From: Solitalea agri
GTDB taxonomy: Bacteria > Bacteroidota > Bacteroidia > Sphingobacteriales > Sphingobacteriaceae
NCBI RefSeq assembly: GCF_023914155.1
Contig: NZ_JAMWYS010000053.1
Location: 53,339 to 117,338, forward strand
DNA length: 64,000 nt
Reading direction: 5' to 3'
Below the pieces are notes generated by a model. That model did no database searches, was not told where the DNA came from, and saw only the letters and a list, made by a program, of their open reading frames with translations. The position numbers were made by a program, and so were the translations under genes. Below are positions 16,503 through 25,489 of the stretch, piece by piece (the first letter of the stretch is position 1; each line of letters starts with the position of its first letter).

Positions 16503-17915
16503 ATGCTCGATTCAGCTATTTTAGAAAAAGTATTTCCTCATCAACCAACTTTTCAACAACAGGAGTTATTCAGGGACCTTGACGAGTTTCTACGCAGACG
16601 TAGCAATAATTCAGTGTTTATTGTAAAGGGATATGCAGGAACCGGGAAAACGACGGTGGTTAGCGCCTTGGTAAAACTACTACCTATGTATAAGCTGAAA
16701 TCGGTTTTACTGGCTCCAACAGGTCGTGCTGCCAAAGTAATTAGTTCATATGCTGGTAAGGAAGCATTTACCATTCATAAAAAGATCTACCGTAAACGTG
16801 ATGCAACCAGTCCTGTTTCGGGCTTTGCCAGAGGGATAAATCCACATACTGATACCATTTTTATAGTTGACGAGGCTTCGATGATCTCCAACCAACAAAT
16901 GGATGGTCCTGATCTTTATGGTCAAAACCTACTTACCGACTTATTAGAATATGTTTTTAATCAAAAGAACTGCAAGCTTATTCTGGTAGGGGATACCGCT
17001 CAGCTTCCGCCTGTGGGTTTAAACCACAGTCCAGCTTTAGATAAGGAATATTTGCAGCAGCAATATGACTTAGAGATCAAAGATGTTGAGCTTACCGAGG
17101 TGCTTCGTCAGCAACAACAATCTGGAATTTTAGAGAATGCCACCCGAATTCGGGAGTTGATAAGAGATGAAATCGAAACCTTTCCGCAGATAGTTACCAA
17201 AGGCTATACTGACACCTATAGAATGACAGGAGAGCGTATGGTGGAAGGACTTAATTACGCTTATGATAAGTATGGCATTGAGGATTCACTGATTATTACC
17301 CGTTCAAATAAGGGCGCCAATTTATTTAATCAACAAATAAGAGGAAGAATACTTTTCAGAGAAGAAGAGATTTCTACCGGTGATTACCTGATGGTGGTTA
17401 AGAACAATTATTTCTGGCTACCGGATGAATCTAACCATGCTTTTATAGCCAATGGAGATATTGCCCGAATTAGAAGGATTAAAGGGACCTCCGAGTTATA
17501 CGGTTTCCGATTTGCCGAAGTAACGCTAGAATTTCCTGATTATCCCGATGAGCCAGAGCTTACCTGCAAAATTTTATTGGATACACTAACATCTGAAACA
17601 CCCAATTTGAATTATAATGACAGTAAACGCTTGTATGAGGCCGTAAGTGAGGATTATAAGCATATAACCAACAAACGCGATAGATCTCAAAAGCTCAAGG
17701 AAGATCCGTATTACAACGCCTTACAAGTAAAATTTGCTTACGCTGTAACTTGTCATAAAGCACAAGGCGGGCAATGGAAAGCGGTTTTTGTTGATCAGGG
17801 TTATTTAACGGAGGAAATGGTCAATACAGATTTCTTAAGATGGTTATATACAGCAGTCAGCCGGTCGACACAGGAATTATTTTTTGTAAATTTTAGCGAT
17901 CAGTTTTTTGAGTAA
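16503..17915 (+). CDS. RecD-like superfamily 1 DNA helicase
   Basis: A 470-residue ATP-dependent helicase of the AAA_30/RecD2-like group. Walker A is GYAGTGKTT (about residue 42), motif Ia is LAPTGRAAKV, Walker B is IFIVDEASMIS, motif III is LVGDTAQLPPVG, and motif V/VI is near the C-terminus in YAVTCHKAQGGQWKAVFVD and LYTAVSRSTQ. It is shorter than RecD of RecBCD, with no N-terminal domain, so a stand-alone repair helicase is more likely. Cytoplasmic. The peptidase gene follows 26 bases downstream. Confidence 0.9.
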   Translation: MLDSAILEKVFPHQPTFQQQELFRDLDEFLRRRSNNSVFIVKGYAGTGKTTVVSALVKLLPMYKLKSVLLAPTGRAAKVISSYAGKEAFTIHKKIYRKRDATSPVSGFARGINPHTDTIFIVDEASMISNQQMDGPDLYGQNLLTDLLEYVFNQKNCKLILVGDTAQLPPVGLNHSPALDKEYLQQQYDLEIKDVELTEVLRQQQQSGILENATRIRELIRDEIETFPQIVTKGYTDTYRMTGERMVEGLNYAYDKYGIEDSLIITRSNKGANLFNQQIRGRILFREEEISTGDYLMVVKNNYFWLPDESNHAFIANGDIARIRRIKGTSELYGFRFAEVTLEFPDYPDEPELTCKILLDTLTSETPNLNYNDSKRLYEAVSEDYKHITNKRDRSQKLKEDPYYNALQVKFAYAVTCHKAQGGQWKAVFVDQGYLTEEMVNTDFLRWLYTAVSRSTQELFFVNFSDQFFE

Positions 17916-17941
17916 AGGTTAATAAACTTTATTTTTAGTTT

Positions 17942-18781
17942 ATGAAGAAAGAAAGTTTATTAGTCATTGCATTATTAACCTTGTTAAGTTTTGGCGGTAA
18001 CGCACAAACGACACAACCTAAAGGAAAGCTATTTATCATTGGCGGAGGTAAACGCTCCGGAGCCTTAATTGATCGGATGATCACAGAGGCAGGTCTTAGT
18101 AAAACCGACTACGTAGCTATTTTACCATTAGCCAGTGAAGAACCTGACTCGGCATATTATTTTGCCAAACAACAATTTGAAAAGGCAGGATTAAAGACGG
18201 TTAATTTCAACTTTACAGCAGTTAAATCATTAAGCAATATAGCTGTTGATTCTATTGCTAAAGCAAAACTCATTTATCTGCCAGGTGGCGATCAAATTCG
18301 GTTTATGAGTTTACTGTCTGGAACCCAAATAAAAGAGGCCATTACTGAAGCCTATTTCAATGGATCAATGGTTGCGGGAACCAGTGCAGGAGCAGCGGTA
18401 ATGAGTAAAGAGATGATAACAGGCAATGAGTTGCTACATACCGATTACGAATCAACAGCCCAATCGATTGAAGGCGAGAATATAGAAATCAAAGAGGGTT
18501 TAGGGTTGTTGCCGATGGCAATTATCGATCAGCATTTTTTAATCAGAAGTCGGCATAACCGATTGTTAAGCGTGGTTGTTGAGTACCCAGCTAAAAAAGC
18601 CATTGGCATTGATGAGTCAACGGCAATTTTGGTGAAAAACGGATGGGCTGAAGTTGTTGGTGATTCACAGGTATTGGTTTATAAGAATCCAACCAAATCA
18701 AAATCACTTCAAAATCATAAATTAGGTGCCAGGGGGATATTGTTAGATATTTACCTGCCTGGTGAAAAGTTTGCATTGTAA
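17942..18781 (+). CDS. cyanophycinase-like S51 peptidase, secreted
   Basis: A 279-residue protein with a signal peptide (LLVIALLTLLSFGGNAQ). The S51 features are GKLFIIGGGKRSG at the start, YLPGGDQIRF, and the nucleophile serine in MVAGTSAGAAVMS, with a likely histidine in IIDQHFLIRSRHNRLL. Cyanophycinases split the beta-Asp-Arg polymer cyanophycin; secreted members in Bacteroidota may use external cyanophycin or other isoaspartyl peptides. Length is normal. It may be co-transcribed with the helicase upstream, though no functional link is obvious. Confidence 0.87.
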   Translation: MKKESLLVIALLTLLSFGGNAQTTQPKGKLFIIGGGKRSGALIDRMITEAGLSKTDYVAILPLASEEPDSAYYFAKQQFEKAGLKTVNFNFTAVKSLSNIAVDSIAKAKLIYLPGGDQIRFMSLLSGTQIKEAITEAYFNGSMVAGTSAGAAVMSKEMITGNELLHTDYESTAQSIEGENIEIKEGLGLLPMAIIDQHFLIRSRHNRLLSVVVEYPAKKAIGIDESTAILVKNGWAEVVGDSQVLVYKNPTKSKSLQNHKLGARGILLDIYLPGEKFAL

Positions 18782-18829
18782 TTTCAATTTGATTGGTGAT
18801 ACAGTTCGGATTTATAGTTATCAATAATC

Positions 18830-20719
18830 TCAATTTGACTGTCTCATTCGTTTTTCAAGGTCTTTCATCTTTAAACTCACAACTCTCCCAATGGGTTTAC
18901 CGTTACGGTAGGTTATAGCTTTAAATGTATCAGCTCCTTTGGGAATTTCCAAGGGCTGTGAATATAGTGGATAGAAATTATCAGGATCGGGGCCTTCAAA
19001 TGAATAATAAATGGTTAATCCTTCAACCTCAGTATTTACGCTGATCAAATAATTCCCCTGATTATTTTTATTAACTTTTATGACCGGGTCGAATGAGCTG
19101 CGAGAATAATTGATTTCGGCATTGTCAAAGCGTTTGAAATGGATTTCCATCCGATGTACAAAATCATTCCAGTTTCTGCTCTCCTGTGGCGACCAAAATA
19201 CTTCTGAAAGTGCAAATGCTCGTGGCCAAACCATATATTCAAGATGGCGTGTATTCGGAATGTTTTCAGTCCATACATTTGCTTGTCCACCTAAAATGAA
19301 TTTTTTATCAATGCCTTCAGGAACAGGGTTTAAGCTATAGGAAGCACTAAGCCTGTTAACCGAATAAGTTTTGTATTCAACATCTGGGTCACCTTGATAT
19401 AAATCCAGGTAACAATATTTATCAGGAGTCATAATGACATTATGCCCCAGATTTGCTGCATCTACACCTCCCTTTAATCCCCGCCACGACATAACGGTAG
19501 CTTCCGGAGCTAAGCCTCCTTCCAAAATTTCATCCCAGCCAATCATTCGTTTACCTTTACTAATGATCAGCTGTTCCATGCGATGAATAAAGTAACTCTG
19601 CAGGCCTTCCAAGGTTGAGATGCTATCGGTTTTCATACGAGCTTTACATTTTGGACATTTTTCCCAGAATCCTTTGTAACATTCATCGCCTCCAATGTGT
19701 ATGTACTTACCCGGAAACATAGCAGCTACTTCTGTTAACACCGAATCCATTAACTCAAATGAGCACTCATTGCCAACGCAAAGTGAATTTTCAATTTTCT
19801 TGTAAAACTTGTCACCTACATTCGGTTTAAAATTGCCTCCAAAACACGATAATTCAGGGTAGGCCGCCAAAGCAGCTAATGCATGCCCCGGCACATCAAT
19901 TTCGGGTAAGACCGAAATATTGCAGGCTGCGGCATAATCAACAATTTCTTTTACATCTTCCTTGGTGTAAAATCCTCCATAGGTAGATGCTTCATTATCG
20001 TCTTGCGGACTTTGCGTCCACCATTCTCCCATACGCGGAGCCCGCCAGGCACCAACACTGGTTAGCCTTGGGAAACTTTTTATTTCAATGCGCCATCCCT
20101 GATCATCAGTCAAGTGCCAATGAAAGACATTGTATTTATACCTCGCCATATTATCGAGGTATTTTTTTATATACTCTTTAGAGAAGAAGTGTCGGCAAAC
20201 ATCCAGCGACATTCCTCTCCATCCAAAACGTGGGTAATCAATAATTTCGGCACAAGGTATTGACAGATTTTGATTAGGCTTAGCTTTTACAGCCATAATT
20301 TCTGGAGGGAAAAGCTGAACTAAACTTTGCATCCCATAGAATAATCCGGCAGCTGTGTTAGCAGTTAATTCGATGCAGTTGGTATGTATTTGTAACCGGT
20401 AGCCTTCATTTCCAATGGTAGAATCAGGCAGTCCGGATATATAAAAACGAATTGATTTCTCTTTACCTAAAAACTGGTTTTCGTGAATGAGAATATGTTG
20501 GTTTCCGGTGGAAGTCGCAACTGTTTCTTTAAAAAATGTCGCGACAGATTTGCTGCTATCGTTATTGTAAACCAATAAAACATTAGGAGTTAGGAGAAAA
20601 TTCCCCGGAAAGGTTTTAGCAGAAACTGGTTTGGGAATAATATTAATTAATGAATCCTGTGCTTTGGAAACGGCACAAATCATACCCATTAATACAATCA
20701 GCAAAAGTTTTTTGAACAT
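18830..20719 (-). CDS. GH20 beta-N-acetylhexosaminidase, secreted
   Basis: About 629 residues from the ATG at 20719, which gives a proper signal peptide (MFKKLLLIVLMGMICAVSKA). A longer frame to 20779 lacks this logic. Domain order: GH20b N-terminal domain (IIPKPVSAKTFPGNF ... GYRLQIHTNCIELTA), then the GH20 barrel starting GWRGMSLDVCRHFFS. The catalytic Asp-Glu pair is in IHIGGDECYKGFW. A C-terminal chitobiase-like domain (YYSFEGPDPDNFYPLYSQPL) follows. It removes terminal GlcNAc or GalNAc from glycans in the periplasm or at the surface. A second, larger GH20 enzyme lies at 54375-56909. Confidence 0.93.
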   Translation of the reverse strand: MFKKLLLIVLMGMICAVSKAQDSLINIIPKPVSAKTFPGNFLLTPNVLLVYNNDSSKSVATFFKETVATSTGNQHILIHENQFLGKEKSIRFYISGLPDSTIGNEGYRLQIHTNCIELTANTAAGLFYGMQSLVQLFPPEIMAVKAKPNQNLSIPCAEIIDYPRFGWRGMSLDVCRHFFSKEYIKKYLDNMARYKYNVFHWHLTDDQGWRIEIKSFPRLTSVGAWRAPRMGEWWTQSPQDDNEASTYGGFYTKEDVKEIVDYAAACNISVLPEIDVPGHALAALAAYPELSCFGGNFKPNVGDKFYKKIENSLCVGNECSFELMDSVLTEVAAMFPGKYIHIGGDECYKGFWEKCPKCKARMKTDSISTLEGLQSYFIHRMEQLIISKGKRMIGWDEILEGGLAPEATVMSWRGLKGGVDAANLGHNVIMTPDKYCYLDLYQGDPDVEYKTYSVNRLSASYSLNPVPEGIDKKFILGGQANVWTENIPNTRHLEYMVWPRAFALSEVFWSPQESRNWNDFVHRMEIHFKRFDNAEINYSRSSFDPVIKVNKNNQGNYLISVNTEVEGLTIYYSFEGPDPDNFYPLYSQPLEIPKGADTFKAITYRNGKPIGRVVSLKMKDLEKRMRQSN

Positions 20720-20902
20720 CCGGAAAATCTTCTTTTGGTTTACGAGGTCCGAAAATAGCGATTTTTTGCCTTGAATCATTCTAAGGATTGTCTTTATACA
20801 TGTAGCCTCTGTTTACTTATAGAGTAATCTAATAAGGATAACTAATTCGTTATTAATTAACAATCACGTATTTGTACTTATAAATAAAATACTTAACTTA
20901 AA

Positions 20903-20910
20903 TACTTTTG
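20903..20910 (+). promoter_or_regulatory. -7 promoter box (TACTTTTG)
   Basis: TACTTTTG matches the Bacteroidota -7 consensus TAnnTTTG. The start of transcription would fall about 5-9 bases downstream, before the ATG at 20932. It overlaps a possible TTG start at 20908, which argues against that start for the lipoprotein gene. No convincing -33 element was found. Confidence 0.6.
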
Positions 20911-20931
20911 ACAGTACAACCATCAATAACT

Positions 20932-21348
20932 ATGAAACTAATAAGATATCTTTCTGCAGTTATCATACTCTATTCAATATTGATTTTTGGCGGATGTTAT
21001 AAAGCGAAAAGGCATGAAATAAAATTGCCCGAAACTGTTTATATAACTTCTTTGCTTTCTAAAGGAAAGGACAATTTTATTTTAAGTAATGTTAAATGGG
21101 ACAATTACTCTCAAAATCATTATGTATTAAATATTGATTTGAAGAATATTCCGATCAAACTTAAGGAGAACAACCTGTCGAGTGTTTACCTGATGAAAAA
21201 GTTGGAGGATAATACTTTTTCTCGGTATAAACTCGATGACAACCTATTTGATTTCGAATTTAGGGAAGATCAACTTGTTGTGTATTGTAATATTGTAAAG
21301 GAAACAAAGATGGAGGGAGATATTTTAAGTTTTGAAGTAAACCCCTAA
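20932..21348 (+). CDS. putative lipoprotein of unknown function
   Basis: About 138 residues from the ATG at 20932. The N-terminus MKLIRYLSAVIILYSILIFG is followed by GCYK, a lipobox-like FGGC, so the protein is probably lipidated and exported. The mature part is beta-rich and charged, with no family I recognise. The promoter box at 20903 supports this start. It converges with the next gene, with 9 bases between the stops. Confidence 0.65.
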   Translation: MKLIRYLSAVIILYSILIFGGCYKAKRHEIKLPETVYITSLLSKGKDNFILSNVKWDNYSQNHYVLNIDLKNIPIKLKENNLSSVYLMKKLEDNTFSRYKLDDNLFDFEFREDQLVVYCNIVKETKMEGDILSFEVNP

Positions 21349-21357
21349 AAAAAATAA

Positions 21358-21915
21358 TTATAGAAGTTTGTTTAATAGTTTTTTTCCTCTTGAATGGATC
21401 CCTGCGGATCCATTTTTCATTAAAAAAATAATTTGCGAGCTTAATTCCTCCTTGATCCAATCATATCGGCTACTTAGGTTGTACAATGCTTCCATTGAAA
21501 ATGCAATAACAGCAGTACGTGTTTTGTTATTTATCAGCCATTCGAATAAAGTTTCAATGATGTGTTCAAAATCCATTGCTTCAAGCATTGTTCTTATTCT
21601 TTGATCATACTTGTTGCCCGACAAATGGCGTGTATATTCCTGGGCTATTTTCGCATAATGCCTTTTACAGCTTTCATTCTGCACTTCCTTAAACCTGCTG
21701 AAAAAATAAGGCAGCGAAGGTAAAAACATTGACTGGTGACTAAACGCAATTTGTTCAAGTATCCAGGATGCTCTGAATCCAGTTTCTTTATCGTTTGAAA
21801 AAGTTAAGTTAATGAGGTCGTTAACAGAAACGTTATTTTTTATAAGTTCTGAAGTGATTTTGAGTACTTCTTTTTTGGTAAGGGTTTTAGAAATTCTCTT
21901 TGTAAGCTCTTCCAT
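21358..21915 (-). CDS. helical (HEAT-like) protein of unknown function
   Basis: About 185 residues from the ATG at 21915; an upstream in-frame start at 21948 is possible. The sequence is almost all helix, with short paired helices (FRASWILEQIAFSHQSMFLP; RTAVIAFSMEALYNLSSRY) that resemble HEAT/ARM repeats and mediate protein binding in other proteins. The C-terminus GSAGIHSRGKKLLNKL is also HEAT-like. No signal peptide. Function unknown. It is divergent from the gene at 21980. Confidence 0.65.
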   Translation of the reverse strand: MEELTKRISKTLTKKEVLKITSELIKNNVSVNDLINLTFSNDKETGFRASWILEQIAFSHQSMFLPSLPYFFSRFKEVQNESCKRHYAKIAQEYTRHLSGNKYDQRIRTMLEAMDFEHIIETLFEWLINNKTRTAVIAFSMEALYNLSSRYDWIKEELSSQIIFLMKNGSAGIHSRGKKLLNKLL

Positions 21916-21979
21916 CGTTAAATTCTGCTGTACAAAAATCGAAAACAATCCTTAACTTCATAACCCTAAATTTAAAGTT

Positions 21980-22528
21980 ATGCTCGACAATCTTTTAAAC
22001 CTTGTGAAGCAATATGCAGGAGATGCAATTGTTCAAAATCCTGACGTTCCGAACGAACATAATGAAGCCGCAATAGAGACTGCGTCAGGTTCAATATTCA
22101 GCAGCTTACAGAGTCAGGTGTCTGGCGGAGGATTATCTAATGTTTTAAGCATGTTTACTGGTGGCGGTGGACAAAATAGCTCGGTTACTAGTAATGCGAT
22201 GGCAAGCGTTGCCGGTTCATTAATGGAGAAATTTAATCTTGACCCATCAAAAGCACAGGGTATAGCAGCTACATTGGTTCCACAAGTTTTAAGTGGTTTG
22301 GTAAGTAAAACAAACGACCCCAATGATTCGAGTTTTAATATCAATGGGATCTTTAGTTCGTTAAGCGGAGGTAAAACTGACGGAGTTAATTTTGATGATG
22401 TACTTACTAAGCTAAAGGGGAGTGATGGTAAGTTTTCACTCGATGATATTACCGGGCTCTTTAATCAACAAGGAGGAGATCAAGGTGGCGGTATAATGGA
22501 CAAACTCAAAGGCTTGTTTGGCAGTTAA
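21980..22528 (+). CDS. DUF937/YidB-like glycine-rich protein
   Basis: A 182-residue cytoplasmic protein: helical start MLDNLLNLVKQYAGDAI, a Gly/Ser-rich middle (FTGGGGQNSSVTS), a helical part (MEKFNLDPSKAQGIAATLVP) and a C-terminus KFSLDDITGLFNQQGG with an EF-like DGKFSLDDI segment. The layout matches the DUF937/YidB group, whose function is not established. It ends shortly before a bidirectional hairpin terminator. Confidence 0.62.
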   Translation: MLDNLLNLVKQYAGDAIVQNPDVPNEHNEAAIETASGSIFSSLQSQVSGGGLSNVLSMFTGGGGQNSSVTSNAMASVAGSLMEKFNLDPSKAQGIAATLVPQVLSGLVSKTNDPNDSSFNINGIFSSLSGGKTDGVNFDDVLTKLKGSDGKFSLDDITGLFNQQGGDQGGGIMDKLKGLFGS

Positions 22529-22559
22529 TCAAGATTAGGTAGAGATACTATAATTATGA

Positions 22560-22590
22560 TAAAGCAGAATGATTCGTTGTTCTGCTTTAT
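22560..22590. terminator. bidirectional terminator between the DUF937-like and DUF4230 genes
   Basis: AAAGCAGAA and TTCTGCTTT form a perfect 9-base stem with a 10-base loop, followed by a T-rich run (ATTTTTTAT) on the plus strand. The TAA stop of the minus-strand DUF4230 gene lies inside the 3' arm, so the hairpin begins within that stop. Confidence 0.7.
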
Positions 22591-23177
22591 TTTTTATACT
22601 GATATATTACTTTTTTATAGCCAAATGCTTCAAAAAAAGGAGTTAACACTTTTTGGGCACTTATTTTTGTTTGATCTAAAATTCCGGCTTTGAGAGCTGT
22701 TGCACCTAATTGCGCTTCAGCACTTTTGTAGGCTTCATCAACCAATTCAGCCTCTACCAAAAAAGCATAATTCGTTTGATAAACTTTGGAATTTTTATGG
22801 TCGATCTTATAATAACAAAGCTCTGGTTGGGGTAAACGGATTGTTAGAACAGTGTCTGAAACAGTAATGTCATCCTTAGTAACCTTGGTTAAATCAATGC
22901 ACCCGACAGCTTCACCACTAACAATCAATAAGGCTTTTGGGTCGGGCAGCCACTGACGGATTATTTCATGTTCAACAATGTCTTTGAATTTGTAACGAAC
23001 TAATTCCAGTTTTCCCAATGATTCAATTTTGTCGAGGATGACGTGATGTACAGTGGTAGAAGAGGTGTCGTTTTTTCCACAGGTTCTCATTGTAAGCACA
23101 CCTAAAATCAGAACCACCACCCATGGGAAAATGCGTACAAAATCTGAACGTTGTTTTTTCTTTTCAATGTAACTCAT
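22587..23177 (-). CDS. DUF4230 membrane-anchored protein
   Basis: A 196-residue protein with one N-terminal membrane segment (FPWVVVLILGVLTMRTCG). The following domain starts with VILDKIESLGKLELVRYKF and contains the ALLIVSGEAVGCIDLTKV strand typical of DUF4230, a family widespread in Bacteroidota and Firmicutes with unknown function. The bulk would face the periplasm. Single gene, with its stop inside the shared terminator. Confidence 0.82.
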   Translation of the reverse strand: MSYIEKKKQRSDFVRIFPWVVVLILGVLTMRTCGKNDTSSTTVHHVILDKIESLGKLELVRYKFKDIVEHEIIRQWLPDPKALLIVSGEAVGCIDLTKVTKDDITVSDTVLTIRLPQPELCYYKIDHKNSKVYQTNYAFLVEAELVDEAYKSAEAQLGATALKAGILDQTKISAQKVLTPFFEAFGYKKVIYQYKK

Positions 23178-23391
23178 TCTTAAATTTAAAATTTAAGATG
23201 TTTAAACGGTAATTTATGGGTGGGTTTTTTAGTGTCAAATGGTATTTTTTTCAATTATTTTGTTTTGAGGTGTTTTGACAACTAATTGATAAATAGTTTT
23301 TTGAGTTTATTTAAAAAGAAGTGAGCTGGAAATACCCGGCAAATCATAATACAGATTGCATGAAAGTGTTTTTCAAATAGCTGGGAGTTTA

Positions 23392-23399
23392 TATATTTG
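23392..23399 (+). promoter_or_regulatory. -7 promoter box (TATATTTG) of the tRNA-Leu genes
   Basis: TATATTTG fits TAnnTTTG and ends 9 bases before the first base of the tRNA, the expected spacing for a tRNA promoter in this phylum. The region before it (23178-23391) is AT-rich with TTTAAAATTTAAG words and no gene. Confidence 0.65.
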
Positions 23400-23408
23400 C
23401 AACCCCAC

Positions 23409-23491
23409 GCGCGGATGGCGAAATTGGTAGACGCACCATCTTGAGGGGGTGGCGCCCGCAGGGCGTGTGAGTTCGAATCTCATTCCGCGCA
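23409..23491 (+). tRNA. tRNA-Leu (GAG)
   Basis: Acceptor arms GCGCGGA and TCCGCGC pair perfectly, with A as discriminator. The anticodon stem CCATC/GGTGG encloses the loop TTGAGGG, giving anticodon GAG (reads CUC/CUU). A long variable arm (GCGCCCGCAGGGCGT) and the T-loop GTTCGAATC are present, as expected for class II tRNA-Leu. CCA is not encoded. A second tRNA-Leu follows 72 bases later. Confidence 0.95.
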
Positions 23492-23494
23492 CAA

Positions 23495-23558
23495 TTAATT
23501 TTAGAATTTAGAATTACAATTGCAGATTTCTAAAATTTCATTCCTAAATCTAAAGTTA
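23495..23558. repeat. TTTAGAATTTAG word repeat between the two tRNA genes
   Basis: TTTTAGAATTTAGAATTAC on one side and GATTTCTAAAATTTCATTCC then TAAATCTAAAG on the other form an imperfect inverted repeat. The words resemble those at 10749-11010 and 16330-16490. It fills most of the spacer between the tRNAs. Confidence 0.5.
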
Positions 23559-23563
23559 TTACC

Positions 23564-23645
23564 GCCCAGGTGGCGAAATTGGTAAACGTTGCGGTCTCAG
23601 AAGCCGTTGGGAATACCCTTGCGAGTTCGAGTCTCGCCCTGGGCA
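23564..23645 (+). tRNA. tRNA-Leu (CAG)
   Basis: Acceptor arms GCCCAGG and CCTGGGC pair perfectly, with A as discriminator. The anticodon stem GCGGT/GCCGT encloses CTCAGAA, giving anticodon CAG (reads CUG). The long variable arm and T-loop GTTCGAGTC are present. CCA is not encoded. It probably shares a transcript with the GAG isoacceptor upstream and ends at the hairpin at 23661. Confidence 0.95.
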
Positions 23646-23660
23646 CAAGATTAAAACAAA

Positions 23661-23699
23661 AAAAAACACCTGTAAGTATATGATTTACAGGTGTTTTTT
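23661..23699 (+). terminator. terminator after the tRNA-Leu pair
   Basis: AACACCTGTAA and TTTACAGGTGTT pair across an 8-base loop and are followed by TTTTTTA; A-rich sequence precedes the stem. It is a classical intrinsic terminator 16 bases after the second tRNA. Confidence 0.85.
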
Positions 23700-23767
23700 A
23701 TTTCCCCTATCCTAATAATCCATTCTTTCTTTTCCTATTTTTAGTAAACTATAACCTTAATTCAGTT

Positions 23768-24184
23768 ATGTGGATATTCTACGCCTTGTTATCGGCTTTG
23801 TTCGCTTCGCTCACTGCACTATTTGCCAAACTGGGGATTGTCAATGTGAATTCAAACCTGGCAACTGCAATCAGAACTATTGTAGTATTAATAATGATAT
23901 GGTTGATCGTTTTTGCAAGGGGAGAGGTTAAAGGTATGCCAGATATCTCAAAGAAAACCCTGTTTTTTCTTGTTATTTCAGGAATTACAACAGGGTTGTC
24001 GTGGATATTTTACTTTAAAGCATTACAATTAGGTCAAGTTTCGCAGGTAACAATTATTGATAAGTCGAGCCTGGCACTTACCATATTGTTGTCGGCGTTT
24101 TTTTTAGGTGAAACGTTAACAATTAAAACATTAATCGGTGCGGCTTTAATTATTGCCGGAACACTCGTAATTGTATTAAAATAA
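23768..24184 (+). CDS. EamA-type small membrane transporter
   Basis: A 138-residue hydrophobic protein with about five membrane helices (MWIFYALLSALFASLTALFA; TAIRTIVVLIMIWLIVF; LFFLVISGITTGLSWIFYF; ALTILLSAFFLGE; LIGAALIIAGTLVIVL). It matches a single EamA/DMT repeat, with the end motif LSAFFLGETLTIKTLIGAAL. Full-length DMT transporters have two such repeats; single-repeat proteins of about 140 residues are a known separate group that work as dimers, so it need not be truncated. Substrate unknown. Confidence 0.85.
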   Translation: MWIFYALLSALFASLTALFAKLGIVNVNSNLATAIRTIVVLIMIWLIVFARGEVKGMPDISKKTLFFLVISGITTGLSWIFYFKALQLGQVSQVTIIDKSSLALTILLSAFFLGETLTIKTLIGAALIIAGTLVIVLK

Positions 24185-24205
24185 GTTTTAAATCAATGGT
24201 TAACA

Positions 24206-24928
24206 CTATTGTAACCTAAAAACAATTGGAAGTAAATAATTGAAATTTACCTTTTCGCCATCATGAATTCCAGGTTCCCAACTTGGAAGTGAATTAACCA
24301 CCCGTAGTGCTTCTGTGTCGAGATCGGTAGTTAGTCCCTGCTTAATACGAGCATTAATGATTTGGCCATTTGGATTGACAACAAATTGAACCAAAACCTT
24401 TCCTTCAATTCCCAATCTGCGCGACACGGAAGGATATTTAAGGTTACGACTCAAAAAATTAAGTAGGGTATTAGTTCCTCCCGGAAATTCAGGTCTTTTA
24501 TGAAAAACAGTATGGTTCTTTTCAGCGCCGGTAGAATCATAACAGTGGCCTTCAACCAACGAATCGAGCTTATAAATATCTTTACGTTTTAACTGCCCCC
24601 CTTTGTAATAAGTCGATACAGTTCCATCGAACTTATTCTCATAATAGTTTACAACTTCTTTAAGTTCCCCATTATCAAACCAATATTGGCATTTACCACT
24701 GAGAATCGCTTTTTTCATATTAGAAAAAGATTCTTCCATTTTAGGTTTGCCGCTGATATAGGAGATTTTTCTGATCCCGGCGATTGAGTCGCTCATAATT
24801 ATTTCCTGCTTATAAGTAGCAAGAGATTCATTTTCAACTTCTTTGTAATCATTGTTCAGGTACTTAACCTGTGCAAATGCTCCAAAACTTAATAATAGAA
24901 ATGAGGGCAATAACAATAAGTTTTTCAC
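24206..24928 (-). CDS. TonB-like energy transducer / TonB C-terminal domain protein
   Basis: About 241 residues from a GTG at 24928, chosen because it gives a proper signal peptide (VKNLLLLPSFLLLSFGAFAQ); the longer frame to 25021 would add 31 residues in front of it. The middle has short MORN-like or toxin-antidote-like strands (YWFDNGELKEVVNYYENKFD, VSTYYKGGQLKRKDI). The C-terminal 90 residues are a TonB C-terminal domain (YPSVSRRLGIEGKVLVQFVV, then VVNSLPSWEPG). In Bacteroidota this architecture is common in the periplasm and may pass energy or act as a binding module. No proline-rich spanning region. Confidence 0.8.
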   Translation of the reverse strand: MKNLLLLPSFLLLSFGAFAQVKYLNNDYKEVENESLATYKQEIIMSDSIAGIRKISYISGKPKMEESFSNMKKAILSGKCQYWFDNGELKEVVNYYENKFDGTVSTYYKGGQLKRKDIYKLDSLVEGHCYDSTGAEKNHTVFHKRPEFPGGTNTLLNFLSRNLKYPSVSRRLGIEGKVLVQFVVNPNGQIINARIKQGLTTDLDTEALRVVNSLPSWEPGIHDGEKVNFNYLLPIVFRLQ

Positions 24929-25049
24929 GGTATAGTATGTGTTTAAGTGATTAATTGCTGTATATACTTCAATATTAAGAAAAATAACTAACAGGAAGAT
25001 TGTTGATTCATAAAAAAGCAAGTCGTTATCTGGAAAAACAGCTATAAAA

Positions 25050-25085
25050 ACAAACAGGAATCGATTCCTATCAATTCCTGTTTGT
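25050..25085 (-). terminator. terminator of the CsbD gene
   Basis: ACAAACAGGAAT and ATTCCTGTTTGT form a perfect 12-base stem with a 12-base loop. On the minus strand it is followed by TTTTATAGC. It lies 21 bases after the CsbD stop. Confidence 0.8.
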
Positions 25086-25106
25086 GTGATATTAGAGTGA
25101 TTGTTG

Positions 25107-25292
25107 TTAAAGACTCTTGATCCATTTTACAAGTTCATCACGGTTTTTACCTAGTTTTTGTTGCAGACGACCAAGAAGTTCATCTTGTTTCCCTTCTTCG
25201 TATCTTAAATCATCTTCTGTTAATTCAGCATAAGATTGTTTGATCTTTCCTTTGATTTCATTCCATTTTCCTTTTAACTCTAAGGTGTCCAT
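25107..25292 (-). CDS. CsbD family stress protein
   Basis: A 61-residue, highly charged helical protein: [20 protein letters not shown] and [20 protein letters not shown] match the CsbD pattern (KGKWNQIKGKVKEKWGxLTDDD...G). CsbD proteins are small general-stress proteins of unknown mechanism, cytoplasmic. A strong terminator follows. The 197 bases upstream (25293-25489) hold no gene I can see and should contain the promoter. Confidence 0.9.
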   Translation of the reverse strand: MDTLELKGKWNEIKGKIKQSYAELTEDDLRYEEGKQDELLGRLQQKLGKNRDELVKWIKSL

Positions 25293-25489
25293 AACATTAA
25301 AATTTAGTTAACATTAATTGAATTAAGTAAAATTGGTATCAAATCTTATTAATGAGTTTTTCATTAAATGGCAAATATTCATGCCAGCAAATAGCAAACG
25401 CTAGATTATAGGTGATTAAGCATTAAACGGAGACAAATAGTAAATTTAACAGCTTGATTTAGTGGAATTTTTACCTCAGGAATTATCAA

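Noticed and set aside
20908..20931. TTG start that would lengthen the lipoprotein gene
   Set aside because: The TTG is part of a TACTTTTG promoter box, and the ATG at 20932 begins a proper lipoprotein signal sequence.
23768..24184. Truncated EamA pseudogene
   Set aside because: Single-repeat EamA proteins of about 140 residues are a known intact group, and this one has complete ends.
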